Shown: positions 51,169 to 59,085 of the stretch, piece by piece
How the letters are laid out: the number at the start of each line of letters is the position of its first letter
How positions within the stretch are numbered: the first letter of the stretch is position 1
Source of the DNA: Streptomyces prunicolor NBRC 13075
GTDB taxonomy: Bacteria; Actinomycetota; Actinomycetes; Streptomycetales; Streptomycetaceae
NCBI RefSeq assembly: GCF_000367365.1
Contig: NZ_BARF01000014.1
Coordinates: 310,001-374,000, forward strand
Length of the DNA: 64,000 bases
Direction of reading: 5' to 3'
Position numbers and translations under genes: made by a program
The notes under the pieces: model-generated
The model's database searches: none
Seen by the model: only the letters and a program-made list of their open reading frames with translations
Told to the model about the DNA's origin: nothing

Positions 51169-52431
51169 ATGCTGAAGACCGTCCGGGAACAGGCCGCGGG
51201 ACTCACCAGGGATCAGCGCAACGCCTTCGTCGCCGCCTACTTGGGCTGGGCGATGGACGCCTTCGACTACTTCCTCGTCGTACTCGTCTACAGCGAGATC
51301 GCCGACGACTTCCATGTGTCCCTCACCGACATGGCCTTCCTCACCACGGCCACCCTGGTGATGCGACCGGTCGGCGCCCTGCTCTTCGGCCTGTGGGCGG
51401 ACCGCAAAGGCCGCCGCACCCCGCTCATGGTCGACGTCGCCTTCTACTCGGTCATCGGCTTCGCCTGCGCCTTCGCCCCGAACTACACCGTGCTGCTGGT
51501 GCTGCGCCTGCTGTACGGCATCGGAATGGGCGGCGAGTGGGGCCTGGGCGCGGCGCTCGCCATGGAGAAGATCCCGGCCGAGCGGCGCGGCTTCTGGTCG
51601 GGCCTGTTGCAGAGCGGCTACTCGCTGGGCTATCTGCTCGCCGCGGTGGCGTTCTTCGTCATCGAACCCGCCTTCGGCTGGCGGGGGTTGTTCGCCTTCA
51701 GCCTGGTGCCCGCCCTGGTCTCGCTGTGGGTGCGCGCCCGGGTGGAGGAGAGCGAGGTGTGGGAGAAGAGCGTCAAACTCAACCGCACCCCCGCCTACCA
51801 GGTGTTCAAGAACCCCGCGGTGCTACGGCGCTTCGTGTACCTGGTCGCGCTGATGACCGCCTTCAACTGGATGTCGCACGGCACCCAGGACATCTACCCC
51901 ACCTTCGTCAAGAAGGGCCTGGGTCTGTCACCGGACACCTCGATCGCCATCGCCGTGGTCTACAACATCGGCGCCATCATCGGCGGCATGGTGCTCGGGG
52001 CGTACTCCGAGCGGCTGGGACGTCGGCGCACGATCATGATCGCGGCGGCCGCGGGTCTGGTCGTGGTGCCCTTCTTCGTCCTGTCCAGCACGGTGGGCTG
52101 GCTGATGCTCTCCTCCTTCCTGATGCAACTGTGCGTACAGGGAGCCTGGGGCGTCATCCCCGCGCATCTGACCGAGATGAGCCCGGACACGATCCGGGGC
52201 TTCTACCCCGGCGTCACCTACCAGCTCGGCAACCTCATCGCCGCCCTCAACCTGCCGATCCAGGAGGCCCTCGCCGAACGGCACGGCTACCCGGCGGCGA
52301 TGGCGTGGACCGTGACTCCCGCTCTGGTCCTGGTGATTGTGCTGAGCGCCGTCGGCAAGGAGGCCAAGGGCATCCGGTTCGGCGGCACCGGAACCCAGGC
52401 GCCGAGCACCGCGGCGGCGGACCCGGTGTAG
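51169..52431 (+). CDS. MFS transporter (sugar/organic-acid:proton symporter type)
   Basis: A 420-aa major facilitator: [23 protein letters not shown] in helix 1, motif [15 protein letters not shown] between helices 2 and 3, [20 protein letters not shown] in helix 4-5, and [16 protein letters not shown] in the second half. The GMGGEWG and D-A-F-D-Y features match NanT/ShiA/JEN-type importers of carboxylates or sialic acid. It follows the rhamnosidase gene (215 bp) and might import a released product, but its own candidate operator suggests separate control. Confidence 0.9.
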   Translation: MLKTVREQAAGLTRDQRNAFVAAYLGWAMDAFDYFLVVLVYSEIADDFHVSLTDMAFLTTATLVMRPVGALLFGLWADRKGRRTPLMVDVAFYSVIGFACAFAPNYTVLLVLRLLYGIGMGGEWGLGAALAMEKIPAERRGFWSGLLQSGYSLGYLLAAVAFFVIEPAFGWRGLFAFSLVPALVSLWVRARVEESEVWEKSVKLNRTPAYQVFKNPAVLRRFVYLVALMTAFNWMSHGTQDIYPTFVKKGLGLSPDTSIAIAVVYNIGAIIGGMVLGAYSERLGRRRTIMIAAAAGLVVVPFFVLSSTVGWLMLSSFLMQLCVQGAWGVIPAHLTEMSPDTIRGFYPGVTYQLGNLIAALNLPIQEALAERHGYPAAMAWTVTPALVLVIVLSAVGKEAKGIRFGGTGTQAPSTAAADPV

Positions 52432-53634
52432 CTCCGGCCGCCGACCGCGTCGTAGCAGAGGCCGTTCGACGAGGGCGTACGAGGCGAGGGCGGCGGCGAG
52501 TGTCGCCGCGAGGCCGGTCCGGAGCAGGGTGTCACCCTGCACACCGAGGTCGTGCAGCAGCCGGATGACGGGGTAGTGCCACAGGTACATCCCGTAGCTG
52601 AGGTTGCGTCCGATCCAGACCGGAACCGACAGCGACAGCAGGCGAGTTGGCCACGCGCGGGGGCACAGCTCCAGCGTGGCCACCACGCAGGCCGTCAGCA
52701 GCGCGGCGACGAGGAATCCGACCGTGTACCAGGCGGGGTTCCACCCGCTGACCTCGGTGATCGGGATCTGCCAGGCGATCAGCCCCAGCATCGTGAGCGC
52801 GGGCAGGCAGAGGCGGCCCGCCCAGCGGCGCAGCGACTCCAGACGAGGGTCGTCGGCGCGCAGCCGGGCCAGGACGAGGGCGAGGAGCGCCCCGATGAGG
52901 AGTTGGTCGGCGCGGGTGTCGGGGCCGTTGTAGATGCGGTGCGCGGCCGAGGGATCCCAGAGCACCGTCCGCCAGAGCACCGGCAGCACGCACAGCACCG
53001 CGACCCAGCCCAGCACCACCCGCGCCCTCGCGTGCCGCAGCAGGACGAGCAGGAGGAGCGGCCAGGCGAGATAGAACTGCTCCTCCACACCCAGGGACCA
53101 GGTGTGGCTGAGCGGCGCGGTGAGATCCGAGTACGTCCCGGCGTCCCCGGCCCGTACGAGATTGACGACGGACCCCGCGGCCAGCGCGGCGGCCACCCAC
53201 GCCCCGTGGAACAGCGGCAGCTCGAACGCCACGGAGAGGAGCGCGGTGACCGCACACATCACCAGCAGGGCCGGCATCAGGCGCACCCACCGCCGCCGGT
53301 AGAACGACCACAGCCCGATGCCACCGGTACGGGCGTACTCGCCGACCAGCAGCCGGGTGATGACGAAACCGCTGATCGTGAAGAACACGTCCACGCCCAC
53401 CGAACCGCCGGGCACCAGGTCCGGCTCCACGTGGTAGACGATCACCAGCACCACCGCGACCGTCCGCAGTCCGTCCAGCCCCGCGACCCGCCCACCCCCA
53501 CGCAGCACTGACGAGAAGCCCCGCCCGGCAGCTCTGCCCCGTTCCGCGGACGCGGGCACAAGCGGCGGCGCCGGCCGCACATCAGGGTGCTGCTCCGTGA
53601 CCTCGTCTGCCGTGCTCCGCTGGAGGGTGCTCAT
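51928..53634 (-). CDS. Acyltransferase 3 (OafA-like), with C-terminal antisense extension
   Basis: A 568-aa frame. Residues about 50-400 are a normal OafA-type membrane acyltransferase: [19 protein letters not shown] with the catalytic His, [58 protein letters not shown], and [12 protein letters not shown], where family members usually stop. The frame then runs about 168 residues further with no stop, across the end of the MFS gene in antisense. That tail is Arg/His/Asp-rich and not domain-like. Either a stop was lost or the tail is real. No signal peptide is needed. Confidence 0.85.
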   Translation of the reverse strand: MSTLQRSTADEVTEQHPDVRPAPPLVPASAERGRAAGRGFSSVLRGGGRVAGLDGLRTVAVVLVIVYHVEPDLVPGGSVGVDVFFTISGFVITRLLVGEYARTGGIGLWSFYRRRWVRLMPALLVMCAVTALLSVAFELPLFHGAWVAAALAAGSVVNLVRAGDAGTYSDLTAPLSHTWSLGVEEQFYLAWPLLLLVLLRHARARVVLGWVAVLCVLPVLWRTVLWDPSAAHRIYNGPDTRADQLLIGALLALVLARLRADDPRLESLRRWAGRLCLPALTMLGLIAWQIPITEVSGWNPAWYTVGFLVAALLTACVVATLELCPRAWPTRLLSLSVPVWIGRNLSYGMYLWHYPVIRLLHDLGVQGDTLLRTGLAATLAAALASYALVERPLLRRGRRPELHRVRRRGARRLGSGAAEPDALGLLADGAQHNHQDQSGSHGPRHRRRVAVPFGEGLLDRQVEGGDEVAELVGDAGVEAPDRVRAHLGQMRGDDAPGSLYAQLHQEGGEHQPAHRAGQDEEGHHDQTRGRRDHDRAPTSQPLGVRPEHHAADDGADVVDHGDGDRGVR

Positions 53635-53769
53635 AACGGCCGCGTCTGCCCACGCCTGCCGGGATCACACAAATTCTCATGTTGCCCTCAGACAGAGGTC
53701 GCGTTCCGGCTGCCGACCACGGGTGCGTGGTGAGTGATCAATTCGCTGGGCCTTCGCGAGCGGCGTCCG

Positions 53770-53775
53770 TAGGGT
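53770..53775 (+). promoter_or_regulatory. -10 element before the frameshifted NTF2-like gene
   Basis: TAGGGT ends 6 nt before the ATG at 53782, the same leaderless spacing seen at several other genes in this window. Confidence 0.5.
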
Positions 53776-53781
53776 TCCCCC

Positions 53782-54146
53782 ATGACGGATGAGAGTGAGC
53801 AGGCCGTTCAAGCGGCCGTCGACGGGAGCTGCGGCTTCTCGATCCCGAGGTGCGCGCGTCGCCGGACCATGTCCTGGAGCTGCTGGACCCGGAGTTCATC
53901 GAGATCGGGGCTTCCGGTCGCCGGTGGGACGCGGAGTCGGTCCTCGCGGTGACGAGCGGTGGCTCGGTGTCCGCGGAGTCTCCGGTCGAGGTCAGCCAGA
54001 TGTCCGGAGTCGTTCTCGCACCGGGTGTCGTACATCTGACGTACTTCGCCGACAACCAGGGCCGACGGGCCTGGCGTAGCTCCCTGTGGCGCCTGACGGA
54101 GACGGGCTGGCGGATGTACTTCCACCAGGGCACGTTGACCGCTTGA
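53782..54146 (+). pseudogene. NTF2-like (DUF4440-type) protein with a 1-nt frameshift
   Basis: From ATG 53782 the frame starts TDESEQAVQAAVDG and then loses sense. Shifting by one base at the GGG at 53824-53826 restores LRLLDPEVRASPDHVLELLDP and continues to the end as an NTF2-like domain (FIEIGASGRRWDAESVLAV, TYFADNQGRRAWRSSLWRL, WRMYFHQG). One missing G in that run explains the break. An independent GTG at 53850 could still make a 98-residue protein lacking the first helix. Either a mutated gene or a sequencing error in a homopolymer. Confidence 0.7.
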
Positions 54147-54209
54147 GCGGAGGCGACCGCCGCTCCACCTCGTCCGTCCGAACCCGCACCCCGGAAGGAA
54201 CCAGTCGTC

Positions 54210-54854
54210 ATGCCCGTGCCCGCAGATCCCGCGGTCCTGCATCCGATGCCCGAGCAGCCGCGCGTGGTGCTGCTCAGACCGCTGGTGAAGTCCCCGCTGA
54301 TCGAGGTCGGGGAGTACTCCTACTACGACGATCCGGACGACGCGACCGCGTTCGAGACACGCAACGTGCTCTACCACTACGGGCCGGAGAAGCTGATCAT
54401 CGGCAGGTTCTGCGCGCTGGGCACGGGGGTGCGGTTCATCATGAACGGCGCCAACCACCGCATGGACGGCCCCTCGACCTTCCCCTTCCCCACCATGGGC
54501 GGCTCCTGGTCGGACCACTTCGACCTGCTCACCGGCCTGCCCGACCGAGGGGACATGGTCGTCGGCAACGACGTCTGGTTCGGCTACGGCACGACCGTGC
54601 TGCCCGGTGTGCGGATCGGACACGGTGCGATCATCGGCGCCGGAGCCGTGGTCACCGCGGACGTACCCGACTACGGCGTCGTCGGTGGCAACCCGGCCCG
54701 TCTGATCCGGCTCCGGTACAGCGAGGAAGAGATCGCCCGCCTGCTGGCGGTGGCCTGGTGGGACTGGCCTGCGCGGCACATCACCGAGCACGTACGGACG
54801 ATCATGTCGGGCAGCGTCGCCGAGCTGGAATCCGCCGCCCCGGAGATCTCCTGA
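54210..54854 (+). CDS. CatB-related O-acetyltransferase (Vat/xenobiotic type)
   Basis: A 214-aa left-handed beta-helix enzyme. It has VGEYSYYDDPDDATAFE and NVLYHYG at the start, KLIIGRFCALGTGVRFIMNG, the active-site His in NGANHRMDG, FPFPTMGGSW, and hexapeptide repeats IVVGNDVWFGYGTTVLPGV-like ending GAVVTADVPDYGVVGGNPAR. These are the marks of VatD/CatB acetyltransferases, which acetylate streptogramins or chloramphenicol; the role in resistance is not proven for this copy. GGAAGGA precedes the ATG. It ends 33 bp before the convergent catabolic cluster. Confidence 0.92.
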   Translation: MPVPADPAVLHPMPEQPRVVLLRPLVKSPLIEVGEYSYYDDPDDATAFETRNVLYHYGPEKLIIGRFCALGTGVRFIMNGANHRMDGPSTFPFPTMGGSWSDHFDLLTGLPDRGDMVVGNDVWFGYGTTVLPGVRIGHGAIIGAGAVVTADVPDYGVVGGNPARLIRLRYSEEEIARLLAVAWWDWPARHITEHVRTIMSGSVAELESAAPEIS

Positions 54855-54887
54855 GTGAAGCGCAGGGGTCCGCGTCGGCTTCCTCCC

Positions 54888-55658
54888 TCAGCCGCCCGCC
54901 GGGGTGTGGACCTGACCGCTGAGCAGGCTCCCCGCGCCCGGAACGACCGTCGGCAGGCCCAGTTCGACGAGGATGCGGTACGCCGTGGCGGTCGCCGCCG
55001 ACAGCACCGGCAACCCGGACGCCTCCTCCACCGGCTGGATCGACGGCAGCGACGGCATCTGGACACACGCGGACAGGACCAGCGCGTCGGCCCGGGACAG
55101 GTCCAGGCGCCGCCAGTGCTCGCGCAGGTCGGCGGGGTCGAGGTGGGCGACGGCGAGGTTGTCCGCCACCTCCAGGCTCAGCGCGTCGACCACCTCGATG
55201 CCCGCGTCCTCGATGTAGTCCGCCACCAGTCGCGTGAGCGGCTTCATGTACGGCGTGACGATCGCGACCCGCCGGGCGCCCAGGGCCCTGATGCCGTCGA
55301 GCAGAGCTCCGGCGCTCGACGCCACCGGGGCCTTGGACCCCTCGGCGCGCAGCACAGCGGTGATCTCGTCCTCGGCGGTGCAGTGGTACCCCGGCCCCTG
55401 CGCCATGATCGCCACGAGGCACGCGGTGACGACCACGTCGGGCCGGGCGTCGGCGAGTTCCAGTGCCGCGCGCCCGGTCTGCGCGTTCATGGCGCGCAGC
55501 TGCTCGGGCGTCACGTGCCGCATCCGCATCCGGCTGCTGTGGAAGACGAACCGGTCCTCGGGAATCAGGGCCTCGCGCTGCCGCATCATGCGCGGCAGCT
55601 CCGTCTCCATGGTCAGGTTCGAGCTGGGCACGATCATGCCGATGCGGTGATCGGTCAC
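54888..55658 (-). CDS. nicE: Maleate cis-trans isomerase-like protein
   Basis: A 256-aa Asp/Glu-racemase-superfamily protein. RIGMIVPSSNLTMETELP at the N-terminus is the maleate isomerase signature; the two catalytic Cys are C80 (VVTACLVAIMAQGPG) and C198 (LSACVQMPSL). It would convert maleate to fumarate, the last step of the maleamate pathway (NicE, PicG or MaiA), without a cofactor. The GTG start has GGAGG 6 nt upstream. It is the last gene of the minus-strand cluster, 80 bp after the MarR gene. The gene symbol is by pathway context. Confidence 0.88.
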   Translation of the reverse strand: MTDHRIGMIVPSSNLTMETELPRMMRQREALIPEDRFVFHSSRMRMRHVTPEQLRAMNAQTGRAALELADARPDVVVTACLVAIMAQGPGYHCTAEDEITAVLRAEGSKAPVASSAGALLDGIRALGARRVAIVTPYMKPLTRLVADYIEDAGIEVVDALSLEVADNLAVAHLDPADLREHWRRLDLSRADALVLSACVQMPSLPSIQPVEEASGLPVLSAATATAYRILVELGLPTVVPGAGSLLSGQVHTPAGG

Positions 55659-55738
55659 GGGATCCTCCGGGTGTCCGGCGCGGGCGAGATACCCGCGCTC
55701 GTGGGCGGCCGGGGATCCGCCGACCGCCACTGGCGCGG

Positions 55739-56221
55739 TCAGGAGTCCTCGGCCAGTCCCTCCCAGTGATCGGCGAGGGACGTGAACAGCTGCATGATGT
55801 CCTCGCGTTGCTCCGCTCCGAACGGCGCGAGGAGCCGCTCGTCGAGCCGGCGGGCGCGGAGGTTCGCGTCGCGGAGGGTCCGCTCGCCCTCCTCCGTGAG
55901 GTGGAGCAGCTTGCGCCGGCCGTCGTCCGCCGCCGTCCTGCGCACGATCAGACCCCGGTTCTCCAGCCGCCGGGCGACGTCCGCCATCGTCGACGTGTCC
56001 AGGGAGACCGCGGACGCCATCGAACGCTGGTCGCTTCCCGGCGCCGCCTCCACCGCCTGGAGCACCGCGAACTGCGGACCCGTGAGCGTCGGGTCGACGG
56101 CACGGATCCAGACCGCGAGATACGCCTGGTACAAGCGGCGGACCTGGTAGCCGGGCGCGGCGGTGAGCGCCGGGGGAGGCCCGGGCGGTGTGGACGTCGG
56201 GGTTGCGGTTTCGTCACCCAT
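55739..56221 (-). CDS. nicR: MarR family regulator of the catabolic cluster
   Basis: A 160-aa MarR protein: helix-turn-helix SMASAVSLDTSTMADVARRL, wing VRRTAADDGRRKLLHLTEEG, and helical dimer ends. It sits between the deformylase-like and isomerase-like genes, as NicR and PicR do in known clusters, where they repress and respond to hydroxylated pyridine carboxylates. A palindrome directly upstream (56231-56251) is the likely operator. The start is ATG 56221; GTG 56230 is possible. The identification as NicR is contextual; sequence alone says MarR. Confidence 0.85.
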   Translation of the reverse strand: MGDETATPTSTPPGPPPALTAAPGYQVRRLYQAYLAVWIRAVDPTLTGPQFAVLQAVEAAPGSDQRSMASAVSLDTSTMADVARRLENRGLIVRRTAADDGRRKLLHLTEEGERTLRDANLRARRLDERLLAPFGAEQREDIMQLFTSLADHWEGLAEDS

Positions 56222-56230
56222 GGAGCCCAC

Positions 56231-56251
56231 TCAATCACGGCACTTGATCGA
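56231..56251 (-). promoter_or_regulatory. Candidate MarR/NicR operator
   Basis: TCAATCAC-N5-CTTGATCGA is a 21-bp imperfect palindrome (consensus TCRATCAnG...CnTGATYGA) 10 bp before the marR start, in the expected autoregulatory position. Confidence 0.6.
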
Positions 56252-56295
56252 ACCGTCAGCCGGACCGGTGATCTCCGACCACCCGCGCGGCGGCG

Positions 56296-57144
56296 TCACA
56301 CCAGCATCGGGCGCAGTACCTGGCGCAGGGCGGCGAGCGCGGCGGACGGGTTGTCCCAGAACAGCATGTGCCCGGCGTCCGGGATCTCGGCGAACACGGC
56401 CGACGGCGACAGCCGGGCCGACTCCGCCGCGCCCTCCGCCGTGACGACGGGGCTGTCGGCGCCGTGGAGAAGTGCCGTGGGGCCGGGAACGGAGGGCCAC
56501 CAGTCGAAGAAGTCCTCACTCTCGAAGCCGCGGTGCGTGGCCGTGACGGCCTCCGTGCCGCAACTCGCCAGCCAGCGCGCCCGCAACTCCTGTTCACGGC
56601 GCGGCCAGCGCGGCCAGGACCGGGCCACCTCGTCCGCGTCGGTGCCGCGCCGCGCCTGCGCCAGTTGGTCGAGGAAGACGGCGAGGGGAGTGGGGTAGGG
56701 CCCGCGTCCGGGGCCGCTCATCGGCGGGTCGCCCAGCACGGTGCCCCGCAGTGCCACCTTGGCCCGGACTGCGGTCACGGCCGCGATCCGCGCGCCCATG
56801 GAGTGCCCGAAGAGGACCGGCCGGTGCAGACCGAGGCCCGCGACGACCGCCTCGGTGTCCTCGGCGTACTCTTCCAGACCGTACGATCCGCCGCCGTCGG
56901 AGAGCCCACGCCCGCGGACGTCGACCACCAACGGCCTGACCGCAGGCGTGAGTTCACGGACCACGAAGTCCATGGCCACGGCCGGGCTGGTGATGCCGGG
57001 CAGCACGACCAGCGGAACGCCGTCACCGCCGTAGTCCAGGACGTGCAGGCGGGCGCCGCCCGAGCGGACCCAGCGGCTGGTGGCGGGGATGTCGGCGAGA
57101 TCGGCGAGCGCGGACTGGGCCAGTGGGCGGATGGGTGGTGGCAT
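56296..57144 (-). CDS. nicD: N-formylmaleamate deformylase-like alpha/beta hydrolase
   Basis: A 282-aa alpha/beta-hydrolase: LVVLPGITSPAVAMDF oxyanion region, VVDVRGRGLSDGGGSYGLEEYAEDTEAV, nucleophile elbow FGHSMGAR (Ser115), acid in LLHGADSPVV and His in DAGHMLFWDNP. The ITSPAV-WxF region and VRGRGLSD loop match NicD-type deformylases, which remove formate from N-formylmaleamate. Gene order (amidase before it, MarR and isomerase after) supports this. The ATG at 57144 has GGAG 8 nt upstream. Confidence 0.82.
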   Translation of the reverse strand: MPPPIRPLAQSALADLADIPATSRWVRSGGARLHVLDYGGDGVPLVVLPGITSPAVAMDFVVRELTPAVRPLVVDVRGRGLSDGGGSYGLEEYAEDTEAVVAGLGLHRPVLFGHSMGARIAAVTAVRAKVALRGTVLGDPPMSGPGRGPYPTPLAVFLDQLAQARRGTDADEVARSWPRWPRREQELRARWLASCGTEAVTATHRGFESEDFFDWWPSVPGPTALLHGADSPVVTAEGAAESARLSPSAVFAEIPDAGHMLFWDNPSAALAALRQVLRPMLV

Positions 57145-57178
57145 GGGGTTCTCCAATTACGCAGGGCGGCAGACGGAG

Positions 57179-57841
57179 TTACGGGGCTGACCTCGGCAGT
57201 CCGTCGAGATAGCCGACGGCGTCCTTCACGTCGATCACGTCGCCGTACTTGGCCTGGATGTCGAAGAGGCTCGCGTCGTGCGGGCCCGGCGCGCGGTCGC
57301 CGACGCAGTCCCTCGGCACCAGCACCGAGAAGCCGGACTGCACGGCGTCCACGGCGGTGGCCCGTACGCAACCGCTCGTCGTCGCGCCGCACACCAGCAC
57401 TGTGTCGCAGCCGAGTCCGGTCAACAGGGCGGCCAGGGAGGAACCGAAGAACGCGGACGCGCCCTTCTTCACGATCAGATGGTCCTGCGGTGTCCGAGGC
57501 AATCGCGGGTCGAGCGCGACCTCCTCGCTGCCCTCGACCAGGCTCCGCATGCCCTGTGCCTTCTGCAACCAGGTGACGGCGTCGCCCGCCGCCTCGGCCG
57601 GTGTGTAGGCGATCGCCGTGAACACCACCGGTACGCCGGCCGGACGCGCGGCGGCGATCAACTCGCCCGTGGCGTCGACGACTTCGGTGAGATCGGCGCC
57701 CGACGGGAAGCCCGCGTCGGTGAAGCCGCGCGTCAGGTCGACCACGACGATCGCGGGGCGGCTGCCGCGACGCACGGGCGCCCCGAACCCGGCACGCTGG
57801 TAGGTCTGTTCCGTCTCCTGACCATACTGAGTGCCGCTCAT
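57179..57841 (-). CDS. nicF: Maleamate amidohydrolase-like isochorismatase-family enzyme
   Basis: A 220-aa isochorismatase-fold hydrolase. The catalytic triad is visible: Asp35 in IVVVDLTRGF, Lys125/126 in IVKKGASAFFGSS, and Cys158 in CGATTSGCVRATA, with the cis-peptide ahead of the Cys. It resembles N-carbamoylsarcosine amidase and NicF/PicF, which turn maleamate into maleate and ammonia. AGGAGG precedes the ATG, which overlaps the CoxG-like stop (ATGA). The deformylase-like gene follows after 34 bp. Confidence 0.88.
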   Translation of the reverse strand: MSGTQYGQETEQTYQRAGFGAPVRRGSRPAIVVVDLTRGFTDAGFPSGADLTEVVDATGELIAAARPAGVPVVFTAIAYTPAEAAGDAVTWLQKAQGMRSLVEGSEEVALDPRLPRTPQDHLIVKKGASAFFGSSLAALLTGLGCDTVLVCGATTSGCVRATAVDAVQSGFSVLVPRDCVGDRAPGPHDASLFDIQAKYGDVIDVKDAVGYLDGLPRSAP

Positions 57842-58533
57842 GACGTCCTCCTGAGGGTGCGCAACTCCCTTGCCTGGCCGCCGAGTCGGCCGAGCAGCCA
57901 GCCCTCCAGGACACCGAAGGCGAACGCCCCTGCCACCAGGCCGTACTTGGCGGCTCGCGGGCCGAGCAGCAGCGCCAGGCCGTCGAGATCGGAGTCCGGC
58001 GCGAGGGCCGGCCGGGCCACGGCGGGAGCGGACGTGGTCGTGGTCGTAGTCGTGGACGAAGTGCCGGGCAGGGCAGGCCCGCTGACCCGGTCCTGGTCGA
58101 GCAGGCTCCCCAGGTTCCGCGCGAACTGCTGGATGATCCGGTCCGACACCGTGACGATCGCGCCCTTGCCGAACTGGACGATCTTGCCCCGGATCACCAG
58201 GTCCGTGTTGAGCTGGAGCAGCGCTCCCTCGGGCGCCGCGAGGATGTCGAGAGTGACCTCGGCCTCCGCGTCCCCGCTGCCGTGGGTGTCGGTACCGCGC
58301 GCGTGCACCCGCAGTCGCCGTTTCTCGGCGTCGATCTCCAGGAAGCGGACAGTGCCCGCGTAGGAGGCGCTGATGGGACCCACCCGGATCTTCACCCGGC
58401 CCCGCCAGGTGTCGCCGTCCTGCCCGTCGAGCGCGGCGCCCGGCATGCAGGAGGCCACCCGCTCGACGTCGTTCATCAGGGCGAAGACATCGTCGGGGGA
58501 GGCCTTGACCGGCACGGTGTTGGTGAGCTGCAT
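57838..58533 (-). CDS. coxG: CoxG-like SRPBCC protein
   Basis: A 231-aa protein. The first 150 residues are a SRPBCC domain of the CoxG type (SPDDVFALMNDVERVASCMPGA, RGRVKIRVGPISASYAG, GKGAIVTVSDRIIQQFARNL). A Ser/Thr run (about residues 160-170) leads to a C-terminal hydrophobic helix (GLVAGAFAFGVLEGWLLGRLG) that probably anchors it to the membrane. CoxG helps membrane attachment of CO dehydrogenase and similar molybdenum hydroxylases. It is coupled to the Fe-S subunit (3 bp apart) and to nicF (ATGA). Confidence 0.88.
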   Translation of the reverse strand: MQLTNTVPVKASPDDVFALMNDVERVASCMPGAALDGQDGDTWRGRVKIRVGPISASYAGTVRFLEIDAEKRRLRVHARGTDTHGSGDAEAEVTLDILAAPEGALLQLNTDLVIRGKIVQFGKGAIVTVSDRIIQQFARNLGSLLDQDRVSGPALPGTSSTTTTTTTSAPAVARPALAPDSDLDGLALLLGPRAAKYGLVAGAFAFGVLEGWLLGRLGGQARELRTLRRTS

Positions 58534-58536
58534 GCC

Positions 58537-59085
58537 TCAGTGCTCCTTGCTGTCGGGACCGCCGCAGGGTGTGACGCAGGCTCCGCGCCGAGCCGTCGCG
58601 CAGGCGTCGATCGCCTCGACGATGGTCTGGTAGCCGGTGCACCGGCACAGGTTGGCGGCGACCACCTCGCGGATCTCCTCCTTCGTCGCCTCCGGCCGCT
58701 CGGCGAGGAACCCTTCGGCGAGCATCAGGAAGCCGGGCGTGCAGAACCCGCACTGCAGCGCGTGGTGATCGGTGAACGCCCGCTGCAGATCGCTCAGTTC
58801 ACCGCCGCCGTCCTCTGACAACGACTCGACCGTGCGGATCCGCGCCCCCTCGGCCTGCGCCGCGAACATCAGGCAGGCGCGGACGGGCCGTTCGTCGACC
58901 AGGACCGTGCAGGCACCGCAGATCCCGTGCTCGCAGCCGACGTGCGTACCGGTCAGCCGCAGGTCGTGCCGCAGTACGTCGACGAGGGTGCGGCGCGGCT
59001 CGGTGACCACGTCGTGCTGCTCGCCGTTGGCGTCGAGGGTGATCAGCTGGAGTCGTGGATGCGTCACGACGGGGTCGGTGTTCAT
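58537..59085 (-). CDS. Molybdenum hydroxylase small subunit, [2Fe-2S]
   Basis: A 182-aa protein with two iron-sulphur domains. The N-terminal plant-type ferredoxin has GCEHGICGACTVLV (three Cys) and a fourth Cys in VRACLMF. The C-terminal helical domain has CGFCTPGFLML and NLCRCTGYQTIV. This is the standard CoxS/XdhC-like electron-transfer subunit of the xanthine oxidase family. The tail after residue 165 is Cys-containing (ATARRGACVTPCGG) and unusual. Start overlaps the large-subunit stop (ATGA). Confidence 0.95.
   Translation of the reverse strand: MNTDPVVTHPRLQLITLDANGEQHDVVTEPRRTLVDVLRHDLRLTGTHVGCEHGICGACTVLVDERPVRACLMFAAQAEGARIRTVESLSEDGGGELSDLQRAFTDHHALQCGFCTPGFLMLAEGFLAERPEATKEEIREVVAANLCRCTGYQTIVEAIDACATARRGACVTPCGGPDSKEH

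Noticed and set aside
57842..58753. Upstream in-frame extension of the isochorismatase-like gene
   Set aside because: It runs through the CoxG-like and Fe-S subunit genes in another frame; the ATG at 57841 has AGGAGG and the family's normal length.
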